DNA from: Chlorella sorokiniana
Taxonomy: Eukaryota; Chlorophyta; Trebouxiophyceae; Chlorellales; Chlorellaceae
DNA length: 64,000 nt
Direction: 5' to 3'
Assembly (NCBI GenBank): GCA_025917655.1
Contig: CP084613.1
Location: 2,482,001 to 2,546,000, forward strand
Shown piece after piece: positions 33,899 through 50,496 of this stretch (positions within the stretch are counted from its first letter, which is position 1; each line of letters opens with the position of its first letter). The position numbers and the translations under genes are program-made. A model generated the notes under the pieces. The model was given only the letters and a program-made list of their open reading frames with translations, searched no databases and was not told the DNA's origin.

Positions 33899-35549
33899 TC
33901 AGTCGTCCAGTGAGCAGTCAGTGACGCTGCCGTCCGCGTCCTCCCAGTCCGAGTTGCTGGCACTGCCCGCGGCAATGCGCTCGGCAGCACGCCGTGCAGC
34001 CTCGCGCCGCTCCCAGGCGGCCTGCTGCTTGCGGCTGGCCGGCGCCTTGCCCTTGCTGGCTGAAGAAACAGGCGCAGGCGCGACCTCAGCTGCTGCTGGC
34101 TCCGCGTCTGCTGCGGCTTCGCCCGCTGCGGCCTCCGCTGCGGCTGCAAAGGCCTGAGAGTCAGCTGCGGCAGGCTGTGGCGCTGCAGCACAGTCCGCCT
34201 GAGCTCCACCATGCTCGTGCGTGGTTGCGGGCAGGGAAGCCGTCTGCTTGATGGCAGCTGCCTCTGCTGGGCCGCCTGCCTGCGCATGGTGCGGCAGCTG
34301 GCACCGCTCATGCTCGGGGCCCTCAACAGGGATGACCCGCAGCCGAGACTGGCTCTGCTGCTCCTCAGGCTGGACAGGCCGGTGTGCGGCGTGCGATGTA
34401 GGGGCTGCTGCCGCCGACCCTGCGCAATCACGAACCGGGGTTGCTGGGTGCTGCTCTCCAGCCCCTGGTGACGCTGCTGGGCCGGAGGCTGCTGGCGTAC
34501 CAGGCTGGCAGCGGCAGGGGAGTCAGCAGCCTGGGGTGCGGCCTGCACAGGGAGGGGCCGCAGGGAGAGGGCGGGTCAGCAGCGAGGCAGGCTGCGCAAT
34601 GAGAAACACTGCCCCCCAGCAAAACAGTGCATGGTTATGCGAGGCACCTGCCGCGCTGCATGTGTGGCACGCACCTGCTGCCGTGCAGCCGGGCCGCGCT
34701 GCGCGTGAACGACTGGCACCCGGGCGCTGCTGAGCTTGGGCACAGAGCGCACGGTGTGTGCGGGTGCAGGAGCCTGCTGGCAGGGGCGGGTGCCGTGGGA
34801 CGCTCCACGACGATCCAGCTGTAGGAGGGGCGGGGCTGGGGGCGGCGCAGGTAGGGGAAGAAGATGGAGAGCACGCCGCCCTCCAGGCGGGCACGAATCC
34901 TTGCCGCATCAATGTGTGCGGCCAGCTCCAGCGTGCGCCGAAACGCGACTGGGCGCTCTGCAGGGCGGCGATGGGCGTCAAGGAAGGGAGTGAGGTGCGG
35001 GTTTGAACCCTGCGACCCCCAAGCATGAGCTTTCAGCACACTAGCCAGCGACAGGCACAGCCGATCCCGCACTCACCAGGCCAGAAGGTCTCAGTGCCAG
35101 GGTGGAAGGCAGTGATGGTGAAGGCCTTGCCGCTGCTGTCCAGCCTCAGCCTGCGGCATGGCATTACACACAGGGGAGAGTCAACCATTGCTCAAAGGCC
35201 CTTGTGGGATAAGTAAGTTCAGAAACATCTGGAAAGTGTCCGGAGGGCATCACTCACCTGACGTCACTGCCCGAGAAGGAGAGTCCCAAGGGACAGCGGG
35301 CCAGCACCCCCTCCTGAGTGCGCGTGATGTGCACCTCAGGCTCCAGAGGCGGGGAAAGCGAGGGCTGGCGGTGAACGCGGAAGGAGCGGGTGGTGTGCGG
35401 CCTAGTCGGGTATACGGCGGCAGTGCGGCCGCAGCCCTGCAGGCTGGTGCCGCAGGCTGGCGATGTGATATACGCTGAGAAGTCCATCAGCTCTTGAAGC
35501 ACGTAGTCGGGAGCCGTGAAGGCTAGGGGGTGCTAAGGAGCAGGGCCAT
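33899..35549 (-). CDS. Hsp20/alpha-crystallin-like protein with a long acidic, Ala-rich tail
   Basis: A probable small-heat-shock-like protein. The likely ATG at 35549 gives MALLLSTP and then, across one missing base in the G run 35526-35530, LAFTAPDYVLQELMDFSAYI. The crystallin-like fold continues with PEVHITRTQEGVLARCPLGL (35290-35345), LRLDSSGKAFTITAFHPGTETFWP (35085-35155) and RPVAFRRTLELAAHIDAARIRARLEGGVLSIFFP (34850-34960). The last resembles the Hsp20 'FRRRF-LP...V...I-A-x-x-x-GVL-x-V' block with the A-x-x-x-n-GVL signature. After it comes a low-complexity tail and a Lys/Arg/Glu helix (ASRKQQAAWERREAARRAAERIAAG). It ends SDWEDADGSVTDCSLDD with the stop at 33899. The tail is much longer than in canonical Hsp20s, so it may be an Hsp20-domain protein of another class rather than a stress chaperone. 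Confidence 0.62.
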
Positions 35550-35905
35550 GGCAGCGCGACAGCGAGAGGACCAGGAGAAGCAACTAAATAAGACCAGAGA
35601 TGTGTGGAAAAGCTCGGGTTGCGGCTCAATTTGTAGCCACGCCAAGCGCAGCTTCTCGATTCTTCATCGAAAGAGAAGCTTCCGGCAGGGCCCTTCTAAA
35701 TGCATCAGATGGTTAAATCCTGGGTTGAATCACATGCTTGTAATCAACAGGTGGGCATGTTCATGCCGCACAAGGTAAACAAACAAATAGGAGTTCTAAT
35801 CGAAGAGTGGCCCTGGGGCAAGGTGCCGCCACACAGCGTCTCTGCGGCTGGCTCGTTATGAAGGGTCAAAGCAGATAGAATATGCAGCGTTCGTTGGCAT
35901 AGGTT
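35550..35905. other. Intergenic: promoter of the Hsp20-like gene and 3' flank of the sulfotransferase
   Basis: Relatively AT-rich; no exon or RNA recognised. Confidence 0.5.
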
Positions 35906-38900
35906 TTAAAGCTCGATGTGGTCACTTGGCTGCTGTAGCAGATCAGCAGCCGCGCTGCGTACTTGGCCCGTCTCATCTCTGCCTGGGTGCAACCCATCGC
36001 CGGCTGAGGCTGCCCCCGTCGTGCTGGCTGCCTCCACCTCCGCCAGCAGGTCCTGCGGCCCCTCCAGCTGCACCTCCGACGGTGCTGGCGTGTCCAGCGT
36101 CTGCCCCTGTGCTTGCGCCTCCAACCAGCGTGCCCTCACCTCATCCAGCGCCTGCTTGGAGGAGGGCAGCCCCGCTGCGGCCTCATAGCGCAGGATGGTG
36201 TCATGCAGCTGCAGCGGGGCAGGGGGACGGGTCAGCAGGTGGGCAGCCGCATGCAAGCGCTGGGCGGGTGCGGCACGGTGGGCCAGCTGGCTGCCCGCGG
36301 CGTTGCGCGCTGGCCCACCTCCACCAGCAGCGGCGCAAGCCCCTCCCTGTACTTGGGCCACTTGCTGAGCGAGGAGCTGTAGATGGGCTTCTTGACCTGC
36401 GGAGGGCCAGGCAGGCGGGGGCCGAGTGGAGTGGCGCCCGGCCCTGGCGCGAGAGCCGACAGGCCGCCAGCTGGCGCCCCCGCCCCACCTGCAGCTGGCT
36501 GGCGGTCTGCACGGCGCGCTCGTTTTCGTAGAAGCGCAGGAAGGCGGGGTCCCAGGGCAGCCCGCAGTGCTCCACAAGGCGCCGCGTGGTGCCCTCCTGC
36601 ACGCGCGCAGCGGGGGAGCTCGTGCGACGGCCGAGGCTGGGCCAAGCAAGGCGCGAGGGCTGTCGTGGCGCACGCTGTCGCTGCGCAGCGCCACTGCCTG
36701 CTCGTACCCCCCCCCCACCCCACCCACCCACCCACCTGGTCCAGCACCATGTGCGAGTAGTGCAGGTGCAGCACGCGGCCCGGCAGCACCGCGTCCCAGT
36801 GCGCCATCAGGCGGTGGTGCGCCTTCACGTGGGCCGCCACGTCTGCGTGGCGGCGACAGCGCAGGGAGAGGGTGGGCAGGCGGGCAGCTGAGCAGCGCGG
36901 CCAGCAGGGAGTGCGGGGCAGACACACCCAGCGCGGGGCTGCCTTGCGGTTGAGCGGGGGCAGGCCCTCCCCCGGGCCCTGCTCCATCACTCACTGGTCA
37001 GGTTGAAGCTCCAGGGGACCTTGTCCGGGAAGAAAGACTGCTGATACGATGACAGGGCGGCATCGGCGGGGTGACGCACCGCATGCACCAGGCAGGCCTG
37101 CGGGCACAGCGGACAGGGAGGCGGGGGCCGCCAGCTGGCAGGAAGCCATGCGATGCGCTTTCCCATGCAGCATGCAGGCCCTGCTCCCCGCCCTCAACCA
37201 TACACCCATCCTCCGTGGGAGCCTCCCCCACCTCCTCCTCACCCGCGGCATCATCAGTGCAATGTGCCCCACCAGCCACGCATTGCTGAGCGCCTTGTCC
37301 ACCAGCCAGCGCGCGCCGCGACGCTCTGGCGGGATGCGGGCCCTCATGGCCTGCAGGTAGCGGCGGCGCAGGCCAGCCAGCTGGGAGCGGGTGGCCGTGC
37401 CGTTGCCCTCTGCAGGGGGGGGAGCGTTGACGGGTGCGCGGTGGGCCGACGGGGCAGATGAATGTGAGCGCTGCGTGTGACCCGCTTTGCGTGAACCAGT
37501 GCGCGCTTGGTGGCGCTGGGCACGTGCAGGCTGGTGTGAGGGTGGTGGGCAGGAAAACACGGAAGCCGCGCACACTGGGCGGCCCCGGGCCCCCGCTCAC
37601 TGATCATGTCCTGCAGCTTGCCCGTCACGGTGCGCAGGGCGGTGTGCTCGCCCGCGCCGTACACCTCGGGGTGGCTGCGGGGGCGGGCAGTGCGGGGCTC
37701 GCTCAGCAGCACTACCCGGCTCAAAGGCAGCCGTTCAATTGCATGCAAGTCGCCCGGCTGCTGGCAGGATGTGCCCCTCCTGTTGCGCAGCTGCGGAGTC
37801 AATACCTTTCTCACGCCCGACCACAACCCCAACCCCATACCTCGAAAGAATTTGTTCGGTAAGGGTGCTGCCGCTGCGGGGCAGGCCCATCACAAAGATG
37901 GGGATCATCTCGGCTGCCTCGCCCTCGCCGGAAGCCGGCTCAGCTGCCGGTGCGTCGCCAGGCTGCTGCCCCGCTGCGCGGCGCCCTTGGCTGCACGCTG
38001 CAGCCGTGCCTTGCTGCCAGCAGGCGCGGCAGGCTTGTTGCTGCCGGCTTGGGCGGGTGCTGGCTGCCCGTCTGCCAGCACAGCTGCCGGCTGTTGTCCT
38101 GCTCCAGCCCCACCCTGCCCCTCCTCCTCTGCCACCGCTACTTCAAACTTGCGCGGCGAGGGAAGAGGGCGCGCGTGTCTTCCACCATGCGCTCAAAGTT
38201 ACGAAGCTTGTACTCGTGCTTGTGGTAGTGCAGGGCCTTGGCGCGGGACAGCGCGCGCCAAGACTCGGCGTACCGCCTGCGTTGCACAGACCGGGGGACC
38301 GCGTGGGCCGACCTGGGGGCGCACGCCTCGCGGGGTTGAAGCAGCCAGGGCAGCATGCTCGGCCAGGCTCCGTGCCGTCTTATGCGGCCGCCCCGCTGGA
38401 GCCGGCATGCCGGGCGCACGCCGCCCCGCCCCCAGCCGCCCGCACCCGCGGCGTGCAGGCCCCTGTGGGCCGCGTAGTACAGGCGGTGCATGTCGGGCAC
38501 CGGCTCCACCGGCTGGCTGTCGTTGGCCTGTGGGCGCCGCAGGCGCAGCCAGGCGCAGTCGCTGGCGTTGGCGTGGGGGAGGTGAGGGGGGGTGCGCCGC
38601 CTCTGCGGGCGCCAGGAACCCGGCCTCCTGCTCCAGGAAGGCCATGCAGGCCTCCACCACCTCCAGCTGCTCGTCTGCGGGGGCAAGCAGGGTGCGGGCA
38701 CGCATGGCCGTAGGGCGACACAGCGCACCATGCCGGCTGGGCTGTGGCGCAACAGCTGGCCGCCCAACGCGTGTGCTGCTCCCGCCCCTTGTTCTCGTGT
38801 CCCCGCCCCACCATCAAACTCCGACAGCTGGGCCAGGGCGCGCAGGAAGTTTGGGGTGGAGGGCACCAGCGGCGCGGCGCGCAGCGCCTCGCTCAGCACC

Positions 38901-39593
38901 GCGTTGGCCTCCCCCTCGCGCCCCAGCTGCCGCCACAGCGCGGCCACGTCCAGCAGGCTGCCCAGGGCGGCGGCCGCCTGCTGCCGCGCCTCGCTGACGC
39001 CCTCGGTGTGAGGGGCGCCGGCCTCGGGGTGCGCAGCCCACACCGCCAGCTCAGCGCGGAAGACCAGGGCGGCGGCCTCCGCCTCCTCCCGCGCCACCTC
39101 CACCCGCCCCAATGCATTCAGCAGCTTGGAGCGCTCCGTGAGCAGCTGGCCGCGGTGCACGGGCAGCACGGCGGCGGCCGCGGCGGCGCGCTGCAGCGCA
39201 TCAACCATGTTGCTCGCGACGGCGGGGCCTGGCAGGCTGCGCTCCGCACGCTTCACCACCCCCTTCACCATCTCCTTGGCTGCCTTCACCATGTCGGCTG
39301 TCTGGTTCCTGGTGGCGCCATCCTTCGCCTGGTTGATCAGGCGCTGCAGGCGCTGCACGGGCGGCACCGCCTGCACCCCGGCGCGGCCAGGCCGTGCCGG
39401 GACGCCGTCAATTTTGTCGCATGTCGCCTGTGCGCGAGCAGGAAGGGGTCATGTCGCAATTGTCAGTCATTTTTGCGTTGTTCGGCACCAAGCAAGCAGC
39501 TTTCGATACCAGATTCAGCACTGCGATCCCTGCCCTTACCCAGCTAGCGCATGCGAACAGCAGAGCTACGGTTAGCAAAGCTGTCTGCTTCAT
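35906..39593 (-). CDS. Secretory-pathway sulfotransferase with a TPR-like N-terminal region
   Basis: It transfers sulfate from PAPS to a luminal or secreted acceptor. The ATG at 39593 gives a clean signal peptide (MKQTALLTVALLFACASW). A GTAAGG...ACAG intron then joins in phase to ATCDKIDGVPARPG. The next 400 or so residues are alpha-helical and TPR-like (EARQQAAAALGSLLDVAALWRQLG..., 38.8-39.4 kb; a partial repeat set near 38.2 kb). The catalytic part opens with the PAPS 5'-phosphosulfate loop, FVMGLPRSGSTLTEQIL (37855-37905). Then come HPEVYGAGEHTAL (37630-37680), WLVDKALSNAWLVGHIALM, and ACLVHAVRHPADAALSSYQQSFFPDKVPWSF (37010-37100), the 3'-phosphate-binding block. VLHLHYSHMV and LSKWPKYREGLAPLL follow, and the stop is at 35906. 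This layout is that of TPR-sulfotransferases. The acceptor (polysaccharide, protein tyrosine or other) cannot be told. Confidence 0.78.
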
Positions 39594-39944
39594 TGCGACA
39601 CCCGCAAGAACAGCGCGAGGCTGCATAAGGGCGAAAATGCGCAGTGGCAGTACTCACGAAGTACCGGACTCCCTCTTTTACCCAGATCTTGAGCAGGACG
39701 CTGCATTACGGCCCAAGTTGCTTCTATAAAGCACATTTGCCTTCGGTGACGAGGCATTTAGGGTCGGAAAGGCAGGGCAAGTGGGCGCCGATCACCAAGC
39801 TTCACCCTTGCCTGCAGTGGGCCCACACCAAGCAAAGCAACTGTCTTGTGCCAATGTCGGGGATTGCACGTTTGTGAGCCCACGGCCTCCAGTCAGTGCC
39901 GCCGCCAACCTGTGCTGCTCTCCCCGCCGCCCGGTGTGAAGGTC
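39594..39944. other. Divergent promoter region between the sulfotransferase and the CDK20-like gene
   Basis: Lower GC; no exon supported between the two start codons. Confidence 0.5.
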
Positions 39945-41536
39945 ATGTCGTTGTTTGATGTCCCCGGCTCGGACGAATACGAGGTGCTGGAGGAAGTTGG
40001 TCACGGCACCTTTTCAGAGGTGCGGCTTTTCACGCTGCAGTGGCGGATGAGGGCTGGGCTGGGAGCTCGCTGCCGCGTCGCGGCTGCCCGTGAGCGACGG
40101 GTCCCAGCCCCTGTGGCTGCAGGTGCACCTTGCCAAGCACCGCTCCAGCGGACAGCTGGTGGCCCTGAAGCACATGTTCTTGCAAGAAGAGGGTGTCCTA
40201 CCACAGCACGTTCGCCGCGAGCTGCACCTGCTGCGCGCGCTGCGCCACCCTGGCGTGGTGTCGCTGCTGGACGTGAAGCAACAGGTGCCGCTGGGTGGGC
40301 GGATGCTGAGGAGTGGAGCTGCCCGGCAGGGACCGTGCTTATCACTCTACGGAATGGAATCGCGGGATGGCAGTCCCAGCTGCACGCTGTGCACTGGCAG
40401 CTGGGCTTGTCGCTTGCAGCGCCCCCTCCCACACCTCACCTGCTCTCGCCGTCTCCCCGACCAGCCGCCACGCACTGCCCCCCTCCCAACCCCCCAACCC
40501 CCTATTCGAAGGGCTTCTCAGTGGCTCTGGTGCTGGAGCGCTGCGTCACCGACCTGCGACAGCTGCTGGCCCGCCTGCAAGGCCAGCGCCTCGACGCCGC
40601 CGTGGCCAAGTCGGTGGCACAGCAGCTGCTGTCTGCGCTTGCGGCCTGCCATGCGGCAGGGTTTGTGCACCGCGACGTGGCCCCTTCCAACGTCCTCATC
40701 GCCCCTGACGGCGCACTCAGGCTGGCCGATTTCGGACAGGCGCGGTGGCTGCCGGGAGCGAGCAGCGCCGCCAATGGCGTCCTCGCCCGCAGCACTCTGA
40801 GTGTGCAACCAGGCACCAGCGATGCCGGCGCGGAGCCCAGCGGCAGCAGCGACGGCGAGTTGACCCCGGCGCAGCGCTGTGCACGCGGTGGTACAAGGCT
40901 CCCGAGCTGCTGTTCAACTCCCGGGCGTACGATGAGCGGGTGGACGTGTGGGGCGCGGGCTGCCTGCTGGCTGAGCTGCTGACGGGCGCCCCCTCTTCCC
41001 GGGCAGCAGCGACATCTCGCAGCTGGCGCTGATGAGCGACCTGCTGGGCAGCATCAATGAGCAGCGCTGGCCGGGTGAGGCCTGGGGAGGGTGTCAGCGA
41101 AATTTTTGTTTGTTGTTGTATGTGAGGGAGGGGGCAGGGCTTGTAGCGAGGGTCACCCGCGCATCAGGTGCCCTGCGGGAGCCTGGCGGGGGAGGGGCGG
41201 CGCAGCACGCACCAAGGGGCGGGCAGGTGGCGGCGCACGCTGTGGCTGAGGGCCCCCACCAGCTGCGTCTCCTCCCCCCTTCCCGGCTGCACAGGTGTGC
41301 AGGAGCTGCCCGACTGGGGCAAGCTGGTGTTCAGGGAGCAGGCGCCACGCGGCATGGCGGACGCGCTGCCCGGGGCCAGTCCTGCGGCATTGCAGCTGGT
41401 GGAGGGTCTGCTGCGGTACAGCCCGGCCCAGCGCCTCAGCGCGCAGGCGGCCCTGGACAGCCCCTACTTCCGGGAGGAGCCCGCGCCGGCGCCACCCCAG
41501 GCCCTGGCCGCCGTCGTGCGCCAGCTGCTGGACTGA
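39945..41536 (+). CDS. Cyclin-dependent kinase 20 / CCRK-like protein kinase
   Basis: CCRK-type kinases (CDKF in plants, LF2 in Chlamydomonas) phosphorylate other CDKs or MAPK-like kinases. The ATG at 39945 starts [21 protein letters not shown], with the glycine loop [11 protein letters not shown] split by an intron. VALKHM carries the ATP-binding Lys (40160-40175). The catalytic loop reads HRDVAPSN (40669-40692), and DFG is at about 40724-40732. [11 protein letters not shown] is the activation-segment end (40880-40912). [21 protein letters not shown] follows, then [14 protein letters not shown] and [15 protein letters not shown], matching CDK20 closely. The stop is at 41534-41536. Breaks at 40873-40876 and in the C run 40989-40993 fit single missing bases. 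The Lys of HRDLKPxN is Ala here. Confidence 0.78.
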
Positions 41537-41897
41537 GCAACAGCCCTGCACTGCTCTTTTGCCAGATGGGGGCAGCCGCGGTGAAGTGCCTGGATACCAA
41601 CCCTCCGGCGCCGCCTGCTTGTCGGTAATGCGGGGTCCAGGCGCAACATGAGCCTCGATGGGCACCCGCTTCCGAGCACAGCAAAATTGGGCGAGGGTGG
41701 TCGCAAAGGGAAAATGTGGAGGGACGAAGAAGCGGCCAGGATGGGAGAGCCGGAACAAGGAAACACCGCTGGGCGCATAATCTCCAAACAGACCAGGTCG
41801 TTGCCTGCTGCAAGGGGCTCACAGGTGCCATTGTGTGAAGAGCTTGCGCTGACAGGAGCGAGCTGCAAGCCTCCCGCGCCCGGCCTGCGTCGCACCC
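41537..41897. other. Convergent 3' region between two kinase genes
   Basis: No coding or RNA feature seen; both neighbours end here. Confidence 0.5.
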
Positions 41898-44512
<2,615 letters not shown>

Positions 44513-44841
44513 GCCAGCCTGCCGCCGCCGCCGCTGTCGCCCGGTCGCAGCTGAACCTGTGGTCCACCCTCACTGCCTCCGTTGTCGGCACACAGGGACT
44601 TACGGCTGCTCTTCCTTGTCCCGGACCTGCTTGCAGACCCCGCAGGAACGCAGGCTTGCCGGTGGTGAGCAAGACCCTCTCTCGCTGAACTTGTGATCGG
44701 GGCGGCAAGCGCCGGTCCTACTCCTGCGGTCAACGAGCAGGGGTGATAGGACGCTTCAAAGAGTCGGTCTCGTCACCTTGCGATGTGTAGTGCCGCGCCA
44801 ACATCTGCCATTTTGGCAGGCGGGGAATTGGCTCGGCAAGC
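44513..44841. other. Divergent promoter region between the NDR kinase and SDR genes
   Basis: No feature recognised apart from its position between two divergent starts; the exact SDR start is uncertain. Confidence 0.45.
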
Positions 44842-46550
44842 ATGCTATATCGGTTTCGCACCTCGAATCGCTTCGGTTTCGACAGAAAGACAGGGCGACA
44901 TAGCCGTGGCACAGCATCGCGACATGTCGAGCAAGTGCAGGCAAGGGTTCCCGCTGTGTCGGGGTGTATCGACTACGCTGCATGGGTCGTTAACAAGAAG
45001 TTGTCCTGTCGGCGCCGTCGTTTGAGGGCATGCTGCACGAGCGCACCGCCGCCCGCCGACAAAGCGGCCTTCACTCGCCTGGCGCTGTGCAGGAGGCTTG
45101 AAGGGAAGGTGGCCGTCGTGACAGCCTCCACTGCAGGCATTGGGCTGGGAATAGTAAGGCGTCTGGCCTCTGAGGTGCGCTTGAGATGAGAGGGGGTGGG
45201 CAAGGGCTTGAAGTCCGGCTTGGCATCACCCTCAACCGCCGCCCCGCCAGCCGCATCCTGGTGCAGGGCGCCAAAGTGGTGGTGTCCTCGCGCAAGCAGC
45301 AGAACGTGGAGGAGACTGTGCAGCAGCTACGAGCGGAGGGCCTGCAGGTGGCGGGCACAGCATGCCACGTGGGCGACAAGGCACAGCTGCAGGTGCCCGG
45401 CCTGCTGCGCCTTCCGCTTGGGTGGGTGGCGGCGCAGCGGCACCCGCCTGTGCCATGCCGCAGACCTGGCAGTCCCTTCCCTCATGCCTGACCTGTCCGC
45501 TGATTCGCAGCAATTGGTCAGATTCACTCTGGACACATTCGGCGGCCTGGACATCCTGGTGTCCAACGCGGCGGTCAACCCGGCAGCGGGCCCCATCCTG
45601 ACCATGGAGGTGAGTAGGGGGCTGGCTTACGGCGCATGGGGCTGGCTTACGGCGTATGGCCCGGGCGGCGCTTGCATCAGGCTGGCAGCCCTGCGCTGTT
45701 GCTGTTGCCAGGTCGTTTATCGGTTGCAGCCTCAGCACGCTCATCCCGCCCCGCTCCTCACCCGCCCGCGCTCCCTCCCTGCCCCGCCCCCTGCCTGCAG
45801 GACGCCGCCATTGAGAAGATCCTGGACATCAATGTGAAGAGCGCGGTGCTGCTGGCCAAGGAGGCTGCGCCGCACCTGCCGCGGGGCGGCTCCATCGTGT
45901 TTGTCAGCAGCTACACAGCCTTCAACCCTGCGCCACCCATCGCCATGTGAGCGCGGGGGGCGGGGGGGGGCAGCGGTCTGGGACAGGTTGCGGGTGCCAG
46001 GCTGTGGGGCATGCAGCAGCAACCGCTCGCATGCCCGCAACGTGGTAGGCCACAGCCAGGAGGGTTGCTCGGCCAGCCATGCCAGCGTTGCCGGCCAGCG
46101 GGTGTGGCGCAACTCTGTGCCCCCGCCCCTCCAGGTACGCTGTGTCCAAGACCGCGCTGCTGGGCCTGACAAAGGCGCTAGCAGAGGAGCTGGGCCCCGA
46201 TGGCATCCGCGTCAACTGCCTGGCCCCGGTATCGTGCCCACCAAGGTGGGAGGGGATGCGCGCTGCAGCGCGTGCCGTTGGCCTCGCCTCAGATGCCTGC
46301 CTGCAGGCGCGGCAGCAATTGCTTTCCGCCTGGCGTCATGGCCTCCGCCCGCCGCCCCACCCTGCAGTTTGCGTCCGCGCTGGTGGCCAGCCCCGAGCTG
46401 GAGGAGCTGAACAGGCAGCGCACGCTGCTGGGAAGGCTGGGGGCACCGCAGGACATGGCGGCGGCGGTCGCGTTTCTGGTGTCAGACGACGCAGCGTACG
46501 TGACGGGCGAGACGCTGGTGGTGGCGGGCGGCATGCAGAGCCGGCTGTAG
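44842..46550 (+). CDS. Peroxisomal short-chain dehydrogenase/reductase, DHRS4/IBR1-like
   Basis: An NADP(H)-dependent SDR; DHRS4 reduces carbonyls, and the plant homologue IBR1 works in peroxisomal beta-oxidation of indole-butyrate. The nucleotide-binding block [20 protein letters not shown] lies at about 45091-45150. [18 protein letters not shown] follows (45272-45330), then [20 protein letters not shown] (45540-45600). [18 protein letters not shown], and the Ser of FVSSYTAF, come next. The catalytic [28 protein letters not shown] is near 46136-46220. The C-terminal block [17 protein letters not shown] ends in SRL, a peroxisomal targeting tripeptide, with the stop at 46548-46550. The sequence order matches plant SDRs of this group end to end. 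The start at 44842 is the most upstream in-frame ATG; the true start may lie nearer 45030. Confidence 0.82.
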
Positions 46551-46749
46551 ATTGAGCGAACGCGCCTGCCTACTGCTGCTTGCCCCTGCTTTGCTGCATT
46601 GTTCTGAAGTCGCCTGCTCCCACGCCCGACGCTCTAACACCTCGTGGAGGGCTGAAGAAGCATGCTGAGGACTCACCGTGCGCATGCCAGAAATATTGAC
46701 GACCCACAGTACAGCACATTGCAGGATAATTCCGAGGCTTTCAGGCCGT

Positions 46750-49458
<2,709 letters not shown>

Positions 49459-50496
49459 GTTTACGCTATCACTGTATTGCAGCGATCGTGACTTTACAAG
49501 AGTCCAAGGTGCACGTTCGCTTTGTCCGCCACAAACGTCGGAAGGTGGGTGACGTGGCAACTTGTTGTCGCTTGTGATGAGAATTTCCGATTTGCACGGA
49601 GCTAGCTGTTCTCTTACGATATGCGGCATAAGAAATGTCGTTATGATTGCAGGCCTGCAAGTGCACAACGCGAGCCTCCACCTCGTACCCTCCCCAGACA
49701 AGCTGCTTTGTGTGGCAGAGGTAGAGGCGGGCGAGCGGAAACACACCAAAGTTAGCAGTACATACCCCCGGGATGATGAGCGGGGCATAAGGGTTTCCTG
49801 GGAGGAGGTGAGAGGCATAGCGGATGCTTGCTCATGCGCACGCTGCGTATGCGCCCTTGAGCTCATCGACGCTGGTACCAACCAAGCTTGCCATGTCCAT
49901 GTAGTGTCAGAGTTTAGAGCTTTTGGTGCATCCCAGTGCGCAGCGCTTGAATGTGGTGCTGTTCCAGCCCGTTGGCGGATCACGGCAGTACGTGGCGGCT
50001 GGCAGCTTTGGGCTTGACCCGCTGTTGAAGAGCCCATCAGACCGGCACCACATCGCGCTGCCTGTTGTAGATGATGTGAGTGCATGAAAAGAACGCTTGC
50101 CAGCTGTGGCTGTGGCGCTGCATACCATCAGTTGATTGACTGCAGCCTGCTGCCCATGCTCCCAATCCCTGGGCCCAGGTGGGGAAGCACGCTGGAGAAG
50201 TGCAGTGTACCCTAACTTTTTCGACAGCCCCGTGGGAAGGGCTGCGCGCACAGCAAACGGAGGTTTCTGATGGCAGATGATGTAATCCCAAACCTTCTCT
50301 TTGATCTTACAGAAATGCTGCCACATGGGAAACGGTTCAATGTATCGCGGCTTTCCTCATGAAAGCAAATACACATACTGCAGTTTGCTTGACCTTCTGC
50401 CGTCAGGACTGGACCTTTTATGGCTTTGCATCGGCAGGGAGCGTCATAGGCTGGCTCTGGGGCACAGCAGTGTAAGCGATGGGCTCTGCTGATGTC
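49459..50496. other. About 1 kb between GDH and the C2-domain gene, mostly unassigned
   Basis: The GDH promoter must lie at the left edge. An open frame from ATG 49577 to 50017 (+) gives a protein of about 146 residues with no recognised domain. The opposite strand is also open, so coding status is doubtful. No RNA gene seen. Confidence 0.35.
49577..50017 (+). CDS. Doubtful hypothetical ORF
   Basis: It starts MRISDLHGASCSL and ends GGWQLWA. The middle (LQVHNASLHLVPSPDKLL) looks protein-like and begins right after a possible TTGCAG acceptor. There is no homology I recognise, and codon choice is less GC-biased than in neighbouring genes. It may be part of a larger spliced gene or chance. Confidence 0.2.
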   Translation: MRISDLHGASCSLTICGIRNVVMIAGLQVHNASLHLVPSPDKLLCVAEVEAGERKHTKVSSTYPRDDERGIRVSWEEVRGIADACSCARCVCALELIDAGTNQACHVHVVSEFRAFGASQCAALECGAVPARWRITAVRGGWQLWA

